Part shown: piece after piece, positions 9,441 through 19,271 of the stretch
Layout of the letters: every line of letters begins with the position of its first letter
Position numbering within the stretch: position 1 is the stretch's first letter
From: Arthrobacter sp. zg-Y1110
Lineage (GTDB): Bacteria; Actinomycetota; Actinomycetes; Actinomycetales; Micrococcaceae
Reading direction: 5' to 3'
NCBI RefSeq assembly: GCF_025244865.1
Contig: NZ_CP104272.1
Location: 806,001-870,000 of the forward strand
DNA: 64,000 nucleotides
The notes under the pieces: generated by a model
What the model was told of the DNA's origin: nothing
What the model saw: only the letters and a program-made list of their open reading frames with translations
The model's database searches: none
Made by a program: the position numbers and the translations under genes

Positions 9441-10835
9441 TTGCAGGCCGAACACCAGGTCAATACCGGGCCCGACCGCGCCGCTTTCTGGTCCCGCCGT
9501 TACCTCTCGACCACGGTAGGGCTCTTCACCCTTGCCTTCCTGTTTGCCTTCGAATCCCTCGCCGTGGGCACAGTGATGCCGGTGGTCGCACGGGAGCTGG
9601 ACGGGCTGTCCCTCTACGGCCTGGCCTTCGGTGCACCGATGGCCACCGCCGTCGTCACTATTGCGCTGGCCGGCGGCTGGACCGACGCACGGGGACCCGC
9701 CCCGGCGCTGCGAACCGGCGTCGCCCTGTTCTCCGTGGGAATTGTTGCCGCAGCCCTGGCACCGTCCATGGTGATGCTGGTCCTCGGCCGGTCGCTGCAG
9801 GGACTGGGCGCAGGGCTGGCGGGAGTGGCAATGTACGTCGTCATTGCCCGCGCCTACCCGCAGTCCCTGCGGGCGAAGGCCTTCACCGTGCTCAGCAGCG
9901 GCTGGGTGTTTCCCGCGCTGGTGGGACCGGCCCTTGCCGGATGGCTGAATGACTTCCTGGGCTGGCGGTCGGTTTTCGGAGCGGCGCCACTGTTTGCCGT
10001 GGCCGCCTATGCAGGCCTTGCACCGGTGCTCCGGAAGCTGCCGGGGAGCAAAGCCTGGCGTCCGAATTATGTGCGCACTGCATGGGCAGTCCTGGCGGCC
10101 GGAGGAGTTCTCGGCATCGGGCTGACCGGAGGTGAAGCCACGGGATGGGCACTGCTGCCGGCTGCAGCATGTGCCGCCCTGGTGCTCCTGTCCGGCCCGC
10201 GGCTGCTGCCGCGTCGGACCTGGACGATGGGCCGCGGCCTGCCGGCAACCATCCTGCTGCGCGGTTTCATCGGAGCGGCCTTTGTCGGGGCGGAGGCCTA
10301 TCTGCCCCTGGCGCTGTCCGTGCACCGGGGGTTCACGCCTACGCAGGCCGGGCTGCTGCTGACCGTCTCGGCCGTGGCCTGGTTCGCCGGATCGCTGGCC
10401 GCGGCCAACCTGGCGGTCCTGGCGAACAAGGTGGCGAGGGTCCGTTTGGGGGCACTCCTCCTGGCGGTAGGCATCGGTGCGACGGCTTGGAGCGTCGACC
10501 CCCGGGTGAGTATCCTGCTGCCCGTGCTGGGCTGGGCAGTTGCCGGTGCCGGCATCGGGATGGCGTTTCCCACCCTGTCGGTACTGATGCTGGATTTTTC
10601 CGCCGAGGGGGAGGAAGGCACCAACAGTTCTTCCCTGCAGGTCAACGACAACCTCGTGCAGTCCCTGTGGCTGGCTCTGGGCACGGTTGCTTTTGCTCTG
10701 ATGCTGCCGGTGGCGCCGCTGGGTGCGTTCATCGGAGCCTTTGCCAGCGCCGCCGGCCTGGCCGCCGCAGCGCTGGCCCTTTCGGGACGGCTGGCCCCGG
10801 GACGGCTGGACCCGCCCCGGTCCGCGCGGTCCTAG
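9441..10835 (+). CDS. MFS transporter (DHA2-like)
   Basis: I chose the TTG at 9441 because AAGGAG lies at 9429-9434, six bases away; an in-frame TTG at 9384 has no such site. The 464-residue product has 12 or more hydrophobic helices, beginning after SRRYLSTTVGLFTLAFLFAF, with ESLAVGTVMPVVARELDG as the helix 1-2 loop. This resembles drug/proton exporters of the DHA groups. The substrate is unknown. It follows the VOC gene by 93 bases, and an exporter next to a VOC protein sometimes reflects a resistance pair. Downstream it converges on the SRPBCC gene. Confidence 0.85.
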   Translation: MQAEHQVNTGPDRAAFWSRRYLSTTVGLFTLAFLFAFESLAVGTVMPVVARELDGLSLYGLAFGAPMATAVVTIALAGGWTDARGPAPALRTGVALFSVGIVAAALAPSMVMLVLGRSLQGLGAGLAGVAMYVVIARAYPQSLRAKAFTVLSSGWVFPALVGPALAGWLNDFLGWRSVFGAAPLFAVAAYAGLAPVLRKLPGSKAWRPNYVRTAWAVLAAGGVLGIGLTGGEATGWALLPAAACAALVLLSGPRLLPRRTWTMGRGLPATILLRGFIGAAFVGAEAYLPLALSVHRGFTPTQAGLLLTVSAVAWFAGSLAAANLAVLANKVARVRLGALLLAVGIGATAWSVDPRVSILLPVLGWAVAGAGIGMAFPTLSVLMLDFSAEGEEGTNSSSLQVNDNLVQSLWLALGTVAFALMLPVAPLGAFIGAFASAAGLAAAALALSGRLAPGRLDPPRSARS

Positions 10836-10847
10836 GGTTCTGCAGTC

Positions 10848-11210
10848 CTAGAGTTCGGCGGCTACGGCGTTCAGGAGCTCGGCCAGGTCCGCTTTGCCCT
10901 GCCCCCAGTCCGTCACCGTAGTGGGAACCGCCGGTGTGCTCGTGGCCAGCACACGCGTGGTGCCGGCGTCGACCGGTTCAAAGGAGAGCACAATGTTGGA
11001 TCCGTAGGACTTCCAGGTCATTCCGACCGAGAACTCTGCCCGTTCCTGCCACACCCCGGTGAGCGTCATCTTCGGTACCCGGTGTGCTGCCCGCTCGACG
11101 GCGGGCGGCAAGGCAGACACCGGCGCGGAGATCACCAGTTCACCCCGGCCGCGGGCCCGCTTGGACGTTATTTCGAGACTGATTGTTTTTGCATTCCCCA
11201 TGTTCGTCAT
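10848..11210 (-). CDS. SRPBCC-family (START-like) small protein
   Basis: The protein has about 120 residues if translated from the ATG at 11210 (MTNMGNAKT); a second ATG lies at 11201. The pattern of a ligand-binding START/polyketide-cyclase-like fold is visible: an early ITSKRARGRGELVISAPV strand, a central VGMTWKSYGSNIVLSFEPVD and a C-terminal helix KADLAELLNAVAAEL. No Shine-Dalgarno is evident, so it may be leaderless. Function unknown. It is divergent from lutA. Confidence 0.7.
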   Translation of the reverse strand: MTNMGNAKTISLEITSKRARGRGELVISAPVSALPPAVERAAHRVPKMTLTGVWQERAEFSVGMTWKSYGSNIVLSFEPVDAGTTRVLATSTPAVPTTVTDWGQGKADLAELLNAVAAEL

Positions 11211-11377
11211 GCAACAGAGAATAGCGCAGCGGTGACTGCCCAGCGGGAGGCCGGGAGGGAGGGCGCTGGGGCCGATCACGAACTTCACCCGCAGCAGGCA
11301 TATCAATCGGCGGAGTTATATTGAAAGATGGTTCCACTCGAGGAGGTGCAGCGCCGCGCTTCCGCTGAAAGGCAGCC

Positions 11378-12202
11378 ATGAAGATTGCTTTGTTCGCCAC
11401 CTGCATTGTGGACGCGATGTATCCCTCCACGGCCCGCGCCACGGTTTCCATACTGGAACGGCTGGGGCACGACGTCGTGTTCCCGGCCGGCCAGGCCTGC
11501 TGCGGGCAGATGCACCTCAACTCCGGGTACTTCCCGGAAGCGGTGCCCGTGGTCCGCAACCACGTAGAGGCTTTTGAGGCAGAGGATTACGACGTCGCCG
11601 TGGCGCCGTCGGGCTCCTGCGTCGCCTCGGTGAAACACCAGCATGCAATGCTGGCCCGATCCGTGGGCGATCCAGACCTCGAATCCCGGGCCACCGCCGT
11701 CGGCGCACGGACCTACGAACTCTCCGCCCTGCTGACCGATGTCCTGGGCGTGACGGACGCCGCTGCGCAGCTGGGCTCCTGGTATCCGCACCGGATCACC
11801 TACCACCCCAGCTGCCACGGCATGCGGCTGCTGCGGCTGGGGGACCGGCAGGCGAACCTGCTCCGCACAGTGGAAGGCCTGGAACTGGAACCGCTGCCCG
11901 AAGCGGACCAATGCTGCGGCTTCGGCGGAACGTTCTCGCTCAAGAACGCGGACGTCTCCTCGGCCATGCTGGCGGACAAGAATGCGAACATCGCCGCCAC
12001 CGGCGCCCAGCTGTGCAGCGGCGGTGACGCCTCCTGCCTGATGCACCTTGGCGGGGGCCTCTCCCGCGAAGGCAGCAGCATCACAACCCTGCACTTCGCG
12101 GAAATCCTGGCCAGCACGCACGACCACCCGGCACCGCCGCCGGGTGCCGGGCGGGACGGGGCCCGGAGCACCGCCCGCCTCACGGGAAAGGCCGGACAAT
12201 GA
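11378..12202 (+). CDS. lutA: L-lactate oxidation complex subunit LutA, (Fe-S)-binding
   Basis: The 274-residue protein has the two CCG-type cysteine-rich domains of the LutA/GlpC family: PAGQACCGQMHLNSG with a partner cysteine in APSGSC, then HPSCHGM and DQCCGFGGTFSLKN. The family passes electrons from L-lactate oxidation through Fe-S or heterodisulfide-like centres. A GAAAGG ribosome-binding site precedes the ATG. It overlaps lutB by four bases (ATGA), so the two are translationally coupled. The operon starts in the divergent gap 11211-11377, which has a possible TTATAT box at 11316-11321. The C-terminal 25 residues are a Pro/Gly/Arg-rich tail beyond the usual domain. Confidence 0.92.
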   Translation: MKIALFATCIVDAMYPSTARATVSILERLGHDVVFPAGQACCGQMHLNSGYFPEAVPVVRNHVEAFEAEDYDVAVAPSGSCVASVKHQHAMLARSVGDPDLESRATAVGARTYELSALLTDVLGVTDAAAQLGSWYPHRITYHPSCHGMRLLRLGDRQANLLRTVEGLELEPLPEADQCCGFGGTFSLKNADVSSAMLADKNANIAATGAQLCSGGDASCLMHLGGGLSREGSSITTLHFAEILASTHDHPAPPPGAGRDGARSTARLTGKAGQ

Positions 12203-13698
12203 GTTCCACATATCTGGGCATGCCGGCGGTGCCGGTTTTCGGCAGCGGCAACCTGCATACCGCTGAACCCTTTCCGGTCGCAGCGCGGCGGGAACTGGAC
12301 AACGCGCAGCTGCGTGCCAACCTCGGCCACGCCACCTCCACCATCCGCGACAAGCGGCTGCGCGTGGTCGCCGAACTGCCGGACTGGGAGGAACTGCGCG
12401 AAGCCGGCAGCGCCACTAAGGCCGCTGTTATGGCGCGGCTGCCCGAACTGCTTGAGCAGTTCGAGGGGAACTTCACCGCACGCGGCGGCGTCATCCACTG
12501 GGCGCGGGACGCAGCGGAAGCCAACGAAATAGTGCGGGACCTGATCCGCGACGCCGGCGCGGACGAGGTGGTCAAGGTCAAATCCATGGCCACCCAGGAA
12601 ATAGGACTCAACGAATACCTTGAAGAGCACGGCATTTCCGCGTTCGAAACCGATCTGGCGGAGTTGATTGTCCAGCTGGACCATGACAAGCCCAGCCATA
12701 TCCTGGTGCCGGCAATCCATAAGAACCGCAGCCAAATCCGGGACATCTTCCTGCGCGAGATGCCGGACGTTGATCCGGACCTCACCGATACCCCGGCCCG
12801 GCTCGCCGAAGCGGCGCGGCTGCACCTGCGCCGGAAGTTCCTTTCCGCAAAGGTGGCCATCTCCGGCGCGAACTTCGCCCTGGCCGATACGGGTACGCTC
12901 GCCGTCGTCGAATCCGAAGGCAACGGCCGGATGTGCCTGACCCTCCCGGAAACCCTGATCACCGTGATGGGGGTGGAGAAGCTGCTGCCTTCGTGGACGG
13001 ACCTGGAGGTGTTTATGCAGCTGCTGCCGCGTTCCTCCACGGGGGAGCGGATGAACCCCTACACCTCGTTCTGGACCGGAGTCACGGCAGGCGACGGGCC
13101 GCAGAATGTGCATCTGGTGCTGCTGGACAACGGGCGCAGCGCGGCGCTCGCGGATGAGCGAGGGCGTTCCGCACTGCACTGTATCCGCTGCAGCGCCTGC
13201 ATGAACGTCTGCCCGGTGTACGAGCGCACCGGCGGGCACGCCTACGGCTCCACCTACCCCGGACCCATCGGTGCGATCCTCTCGCCGCTGCTGACCGGGA
13301 TCACCTCCGAAGAGAATGCGTCGCTGCCGTACGCCTCCTCACTCTGCGGCGCCTGCTACGACGCGTGTCCGGTGAAGATCAATATCCCGGAAATCCTGGT
13401 GCACCTGCGCTCCGAGGATGTCCAGAGCCGCCGCGGGACGAAGAAGGTGCCGGGGCAGATGGATGTTGCCATGAAGGCAGCGTCCTGGCTGATGGGCTCG
13501 GGACGGCGGATGGCCCTGGTGGAGAAGGCCCTGCCGTTGGGAAAGCTGGCGGCCGGACCGGATAGGAAAATCAAGAAGCTTCCCGGCATCGCCGCCGGGT
13601 GGACCAGGAGCCGCGACCTCCCGGCTCCGCCTGCGCAGTCCTTCCGGGACTGGTGGGCCAAAGAGCACGAAGACACTGCGTCGAAAGAGCAAGCATGA
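12199..13698 (+). CDS. lutB: L-lactate oxidation complex subunit LutB, ferredoxin-like
   Basis: This 499-residue protein pairs an N-terminal DUF162/LUD domain (about 60-310, with SGANFALADTGTLAVVESEG) with a bi-cluster ferredoxin region (CIRCSACMNVCPVYERTGG and CGACYDACPVKINIPE, about residues 330-395) and a C-terminal tail. This is the standard LutB/YkgF layout. Together with LutA and LutC it oxidises L-lactate to pyruvate in place of a flavin-type dehydrogenase. It has four-base overlaps with both neighbours. A lactate permease (19272-21011) lies in the same region. Confidence 0.93.
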   Translation: MSSTYLGMPAVPVFGSGNLHTAEPFPVAARRELDNAQLRANLGHATSTIRDKRLRVVAELPDWEELREAGSATKAAVMARLPELLEQFEGNFTARGGVIHWARDAAEANEIVRDLIRDAGADEVVKVKSMATQEIGLNEYLEEHGISAFETDLAELIVQLDHDKPSHILVPAIHKNRSQIRDIFLREMPDVDPDLTDTPARLAEAARLHLRRKFLSAKVAISGANFALADTGTLAVVESEGNGRMCLTLPETLITVMGVEKLLPSWTDLEVFMQLLPRSSTGERMNPYTSFWTGVTAGDGPQNVHLVLLDNGRSAALADERGRSALHCIRCSACMNVCPVYERTGGHAYGSTYPGPIGAILSPLLTGITSEENASLPYASSLCGACYDACPVKINIPEILVHLRSEDVQSRRGTKKVPGQMDVAMKAASWLMGSGRRMALVEKALPLGKLAAGPDRKIKKLPGIAAGWTRSRDLPAPPAQSFRDWWAKEHEDTASKEQA

Positions 13699-14315
13699 GC
13701 GCCCGTACGGAAATCCTGGACCGGCTGCGGTCCGCCCTCCACGATGCCCCGGAAGCACCGGAAATTCCACGGAAGTACCGGCACAACTCCGGCATGAACG
13801 AGGACGAACTCATCGAACTGCTCAGCGACCGGCTGCTGGATTACAAGGCCGGCGTCAGCGTGGTGGATGAAGCATCCGTGCCCGCCCGGGTGGCCGAACT
13901 GCTGGCAGGGGAGAGAACCTACGTGGTTCCCGCGGGACTCGATGAACGCTGGACGGCGCTGGCCCCGGGACGGGTGGTGGATTCACCGGAGGAGCCGCTG
14001 AGCGTGGAGGAGCTGGACGGCATTGACGCGGTGGTCACCGGCTCCGCGGCGGCGGTGGCCGAAACCGGCACCATCATCTTGGACGGCAGCCCGGGGCAGG
14101 GCCGGCGGGCGTGTTCACTGGTCCCGGACCACCACGTGTGCCTGGTCCGGGCCCGGGACATTTCCGGTGTGCTCCCCGAAGCGGTGCGGCGCCTGAACGT
14201 CACCCATCCGCTGACCTGGATCAGCGGCCCGAGTGCCACCAGCGACATTGAACTGCAGCGGGTGGAAGGCGTGCACGGGCCGAGGCGACTGGACGTGGTG
14301 ATCATCCGGACCTGA
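13695..14315 (+). CDS. lutC: L-lactate oxidation complex subunit LutC
   Basis: The start is the ATG at 13695, overlapping the lutB stop by four bases (ATGA). The 206 residues form the LUD/DUF162 domain of LutC/YkgG: an N-terminal helix (SARTEILDRLRSALHDA), then VTGSAAAVAETGTIILDG and the C-terminal TWISGPSATSDIELQRVEG, the last being the family signature. It completes a three-gene lutABC operon for growth on L-lactate. It ends 13 bases before the convergent hydrolase gene. Confidence 0.93.
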   Translation: MSARTEILDRLRSALHDAPEAPEIPRKYRHNSGMNEDELIELLSDRLLDYKAGVSVVDEASVPARVAELLAGERTYVVPAGLDERWTALAPGRVVDSPEEPLSVEELDGIDAVVTGSAAAVAETGTIILDGSPGQGRRACSLVPDHHVCLVRARDISGVLPEAVRRLNVTHPLTWISGPSATSDIELQRVEGVHGPRRLDVVIIRT

Positions 14316-14328
14316 CAACGCAGCCCGG

Positions 14329-15438
14329 CTAGGCGGCGAGCAGCCCCTTCGTTCGGGCGAGGTCCTCCAGCAGGTCCTTGCCCAGGGAGATCACCTTCTG
14401 CGGCGGCTGCCCGGGCAGGGCGGATACGCCTGTCACGTCTTCCAAGAAGGCAACCGTCGAGTGCAGTGATTCCATCGCCTCGGGGCGGTGCAGCTGGAAC
14501 TGATACTCGTGTCCCAGCTTCGGTTTGTAGTCCTTTGGCCAGAACCTGCAGCGTACGGGTACCCCAAGATCCTGGAGCCGGCCTGCCAGGGGCACCGACT
14601 GCGCGAGGGTCAGGTTGTCGCCGTTTCCACCGGAAATATAGGTGGGCGGAAAGCGGTGATCCACGTGTTTCGGGATGCACATGTGGTCCGCGGCAGGGGT
14701 GGCTGCCCAGTTCCTGGACCCGGTGTAGGCCCACAGGGCCTTCCGGAGTCCCCAGCCCACCGGTCCGGCCATGCGGGCCACGGATTCCAGATCGAAGACT
14801 CCGCAGTTCAGCACGATTCCGCACAGCTGCCCGGGGCCCGCCGCAGGAATAACCCCCGTGTCCCGGGCGTACTCCGGGTTGGTGATGACCAGGGCCAGCT
14901 GCGCGGCCAGCTGCGCGCCGGCGGAATCGCCGGCCAGCACAATCCGGTGGGGATCCAGCCCGTAACGGTCCGCACGTTCGCGGATGAAGCCCAACGCAGC
15001 GTTCAGCTCTTTCACCGCGGTCGGGTAGACGGCTTCGGGCGAGATCGAATACCCGACTCCCAGTACGGCGTAACCGTATCCGGCAAGGACCTTGAGATAC
15101 GGCGCCACATCTTCCTTGGAGCCGGAAATCCATGCTCCGCCGTGGACCCACATCACCACCGGGAGCGGTTTCCGGGCCGGATCGTCCGGAAGGAACAAAT
15201 CGAGGGAGGGTTTGCCGGCGGACCCCAAATAATGCAGGTCCCGGTGCCTGGTCACTGTGAACCGGGGGATATGGGGAAGGACCTTCTTCACCGGAACCTT
15301 GCCTGCACCGGCGAATACCCCGCGAATGAGCAGTGCAGCCGGCCGGGGACCCCGCTGCAGCACGGCAGCGGCACTGAGCCCGACAGCGGCGGCCGCTCCG
15401 GTCAGGAGCCCCGCCGCAGTAAGCGAGGAGAGCTTCAT
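14329..15438 (-). CDS. Alpha/beta hydrolase (carboxylesterase, HSL/BD-FAE-like)
   Basis: This 369-residue protein begins with a hydrophobic segment (LTAAGLLTGAAAAVGLSAAAV) that may be a signal anchor. The oxyanion motif HGGAW and the nucleophile elbow LAGDSAGAQLAAQ place it in the hormone-sensitive-lipase-like esterases. The acid and histidine are likely in the FWPKDYKPKLGHEYQFQLH region. It probably hydrolyses an ester at the membrane or cell surface. It lies downstream of LigM paralogue 2 on the same strand, 183 bases away. Release of esterified aromatic acids for LigM is conceivable, but only context supports it. Confidence 0.85.
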   Translation of the reverse strand: MKLSSLTAAGLLTGAAAAVGLSAAAVLQRGPRPAALLIRGVFAGAGKVPVKKVLPHIPRFTVTRHRDLHYLGSAGKPSLDLFLPDDPARKPLPVVMWVHGGAWISGSKEDVAPYLKVLAGYGYAVLGVGYSISPEAVYPTAVKELNAALGFIRERADRYGLDPHRIVLAGDSAGAQLAAQLALVITNPEYARDTGVIPAAGPGQLCGIVLNCGVFDLESVARMAGPVGWGLRKALWAYTGSRNWAATPAADHMCIPKHVDHRFPPTYISGGNGDNLTLAQSVPLAGRLQDLGVPVRCRFWPKDYKPKLGHEYQFQLHRPEAMESLHSTVAFLEDVTGVSALPGQPPQKVISLGKDLLEDLARTKGLLAA

Positions 15439-15621
15439 CCCCTTAAGCTAAATCCCCGGAAACAGGCCCCTTTCGGCGGGTTCCGCGCCATTGAGCGGCT
15501 CCGGGCCGGCAGCTGCGAGGAATCTCATGGCCGGTGGTGTTGGACGGCACTGCCGGCCCGCCGGGCGCTGCGGCGGGTCCCGTAAGGTCCCCGGCACCTG
15601 CAGCGCCCGGCGCGGCCCCGG

Positions 15622-17181
<1,560 letters not shown>

Positions 17182-17201
17182 TCACGGAGGAGCCCGGTGC
17201 C

Positions 17202-17224
17202 GGAGCCCCGGGCGCCGGGGCTCC
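17202..17224. promoter_or_regulatory. Perfect 10-bp inverted repeat in the divergent ligM-like/SBP gap
   Basis: GGAGCCCCGG at 17202-17211 is mirrored by CCGGGGCTCC at 17215-17224 around a 3-base centre. The 307-base gap 17029-17335 lies between the starts of two divergent genes, so a terminator is not expected, and an operator for a dimeric regulator is the simplest reading. Nothing else recognisable was found in the gap. Confidence 0.5.
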
Positions 17225-17335
17225 AGCGGGCCGCCGGACACCTCGCTGGCCGAGCGGGCTAAACGCGGCTAGGGTGCAGCTACCGACAGGGCAGCCGGGA
17301 CTTGGCTTGCCTCCGGCTAGTGAAAACTGGAGGGC

Positions 17336-18322
17336 ATGATGAGGAAAACCGGTGTTGCTGCGGTCCTGGCGGCGGGCCTATTGGTCCTTATGGGATGCAG
17401 CGAAGGTTCGCCGTCGTCCGAAACCGAAAACGAAACCGAAACCAGCGGGGACCTGGTGTCCATAGAAGTGGGGGTCATCCCCATTGTGGATGTGGCGCCG
17501 ATCTATCTGGGGGTGGAGCAGGGCTTCTTCGAGGACGAAGGCCTGGAACTGACCCTGACGCTTGCCCAGGGCGGCGCGGCGATTGTCCCGGCGGTCACCT
17601 CGGGGCAGATGGCGTTCGGCTTCTCCAACGTAACCTCCATGATCGTGGGCAAGTCCAAGGGTCTGCCGCTCCAGATGGTGGCCCCGGGCGCCAGCACCAC
17701 CGGCGATGTCGATGCGGATTTCGCGTCGGTGATGACGCTTCCCGGCAGCGGGATCGAGGAGATCGCGGACCTGGCCGGCAAGAGGGTGGGCGTGAATACG
17801 CTGAACAACATTTCAGACTCCACCATGTCGGAAGCGGTGAAGCAGGCCGGCGGTGACTACGAGAGCATCGAGTTTGTCGAGATGCAGTTTCCCGACATGC
17901 CGGCACAGCTCGACGGCGGCAACGTGGACGCCATTGCCGCAGTGGAACCCTTTGTGACCATCACCGAGGCACAGGGGGCCGTTCCGGTGTTCTCAAACTA
18001 CGCGGAGCCCATCAAGGACCTCACCGTGGCCGTTTATTTCACCTCGGACCAGTACGCGCAGGAGAACCCGGAGACCATGGAGAAGTTTGTCCGTGCGATG
18101 ACGGCATCCCTGGAATATGCAGATTCGAATCCTGACGAGGTACGCGCCGTCCTGCCGACCTACACCTCGCTGGAACCCGACGTTATCGAGGAGTTGACCC
18201 TGCCCAGGTACTACGGCGAGATCAACCAGGATTCGCTGGAGGAGGTCATGCGCATCTCGCTCGACCGAGGCCTGATCGAGGAGGAACCTAATCTGGAAGA
18301 GCTCCTGCCACGGTCCGGGTGA
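17336..18322 (+). CDS. ABC transporter substrate-binding lipoprotein (NMT1/SsuA-like), orphan
   Basis: The 328-residue protein starts with a lipoprotein signal (lipobox LMGC, cysteine near residue 22) and an Asp/Glu/Thr linker. The periplasmic-binding fold of the NMT1/THI5/SsuA group follows: VGVIPIVDVAPIYLGVEQGFF and the ALAQGG-like loop LTLAQGGAAIVPAVTSGQMAFGF (shown in part). Relatives bind alkanesulfonates, nitrate or aromatic sulfonates. No permease or ATPase gene is adjacent, so the transporter core must be elsewhere. It is divergent from LigM paralogue 2, so an aromatic acid or sulfonate ligand is possible by context. The start has GGAGG just upstream. Confidence 0.85.
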   Translation: MMRKTGVAAVLAAGLLVLMGCSEGSPSSETENETETSGDLVSIEVGVIPIVDVAPIYLGVEQGFFEDEGLELTLTLAQGGAAIVPAVTSGQMAFGFSNVTSMIVGKSKGLPLQMVAPGASTTGDVDADFASVMTLPGSGIEEIADLAGKRVGVNTLNNISDSTMSEAVKQAGGDYESIEFVEMQFPDMPAQLDGGNVDAIAAVEPFVTITEAQGAVPVFSNYAEPIKDLTVAVYFTSDQYAQENPETMEKFVRAMTASLEYADSNPDEVRAVLPTYTSLEPDVIEELTLPRYYGEINQDSLEEVMRISLDRGLIEEEPNLEELLPRSG

Positions 18323-18324
18323 AT

Positions 18325-19185
18325 TCAGCTGCGGTACGCGTGTACCCAATCCGCCGTGGTCTTGATCCCGCCGAAGGTGTAGAAATGCAGCCGGACATCG
18401 CCGTGGATTGCGGGTGACAGAGCCTCGGCCAGGTCCTGGATGAACCGGTCCGGGCCTGCCGTGCCCAGCAGATTGGTCAGGGAAAACCCATACTTATGGG
18501 CGATCCCAGCCGACGAGGCAACCCCGAACCGGCGGGCGTAACCGAGGAGGCGCTTCACACCGGCGGGTCCGGGGACTCCGATCCGGACCGGTGCACTCAC
18601 GCCGCGGCTGCGGAGTTCCTCAAGCCAGCCAAGGACAGGAGCCACGTCGAAGCCGAACTGGGTGGTGATCGAAGCCTCCAAACCGCTCTGGTCCAGCGCC
18701 TGGATCTTGTCTTCCAAAGCGGTCCAGAGGGTGTCGGTATCAATGTCCGGATGACCTTCGGGATAGCCGCTGATGCTCACGGCCCGGACACCGTGCCCGG
18801 GCAGCAGTCCGCTGCGGATCACGGACAATGCGTCCGGAAAGGGGCCCAGCGGAGAAACCGGGTCTCCGCCGACCACAAAAAGCTCACGCGTTGCGTCCGC
18901 TTCCTCGAGCGCCACCAGGAACTTGCCGAGGTCTTCCCGGGATTCCAGCCGCCGCGCGGAAATGTGCGGAACGGGAACGAACCCGCCTGCCCGCACGGCA
19001 GCAGCAGCGGCGACGCGCATCGGCAGGTCCTCATTACCCAGGAACGTGACGTTGATCCGCGTCCCCGAGGGAATGGAAGGCTGCGCTTCCCGGAGCGCGC
19101 CAATGTCCTTGCCGGTCATCTCGAGCGAAAAATCTGTGAGTAGTTGCGCGGGGGCGGAAGGCGTTTCAGCGGAGTCCGGAGTCAT
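18325..19185 (-). CDS. metF-like: Divergent methylenetetrahydrofolate reductase (MetF-like)
   Basis: From the ATG at 19185 the protein has 286 residues, and upstream in-frame sequence is non-conserved. It has the TIM-barrel MTHFR pattern: the catalytic Glu in FSLEMTG, a VPHISARR motif, VVGGDPVSPLGPF and ISGYPEGHPD, the last being a typical MetF substrate and FAD segment. The family interconverts 5-methyl- and 5,10-methylene-tetrahydrofolate using FAD. Next to two LigM-like methyl transferases the likely direction is oxidation of the 5-methyl-tetrahydrofolate they produce, as with the metF beside ligM in Sphingobium (remembered). It lies 86 bases after the lactate permease gene, possibly in the same transcript. 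Confidence 0.85.
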   Translation of the reverse strand: MTPDSAETPSAPAQLLTDFSLEMTGKDIGALREAQPSIPSGTRINVTFLGNEDLPMRVAAAAAVRAGGFVPVPHISARRLESREDLGKFLVALEEADATRELFVVGGDPVSPLGPFPDALSVIRSGLLPGHGVRAVSISGYPEGHPDIDTDTLWTALEDKIQALDQSGLEASITTQFGFDVAPVLGWLEELRSRGVSAPVRIGVPGPAGVKRLLGYARRFGVASSAGIAHKYGFSLTNLLGTAGPDRFIQDLAEALSPAIHGDVRLHFYTFGGIKTTADWVHAYRS

Positions 19186-19271
19186 GCGCGTTACCCTAGC
19201 GACCGCGGAAACCGGTGTCCATGGTTCCGCTCCGGAGCTGGAACCGTCCGGTTCCTTGAAGGACCCCGGAG

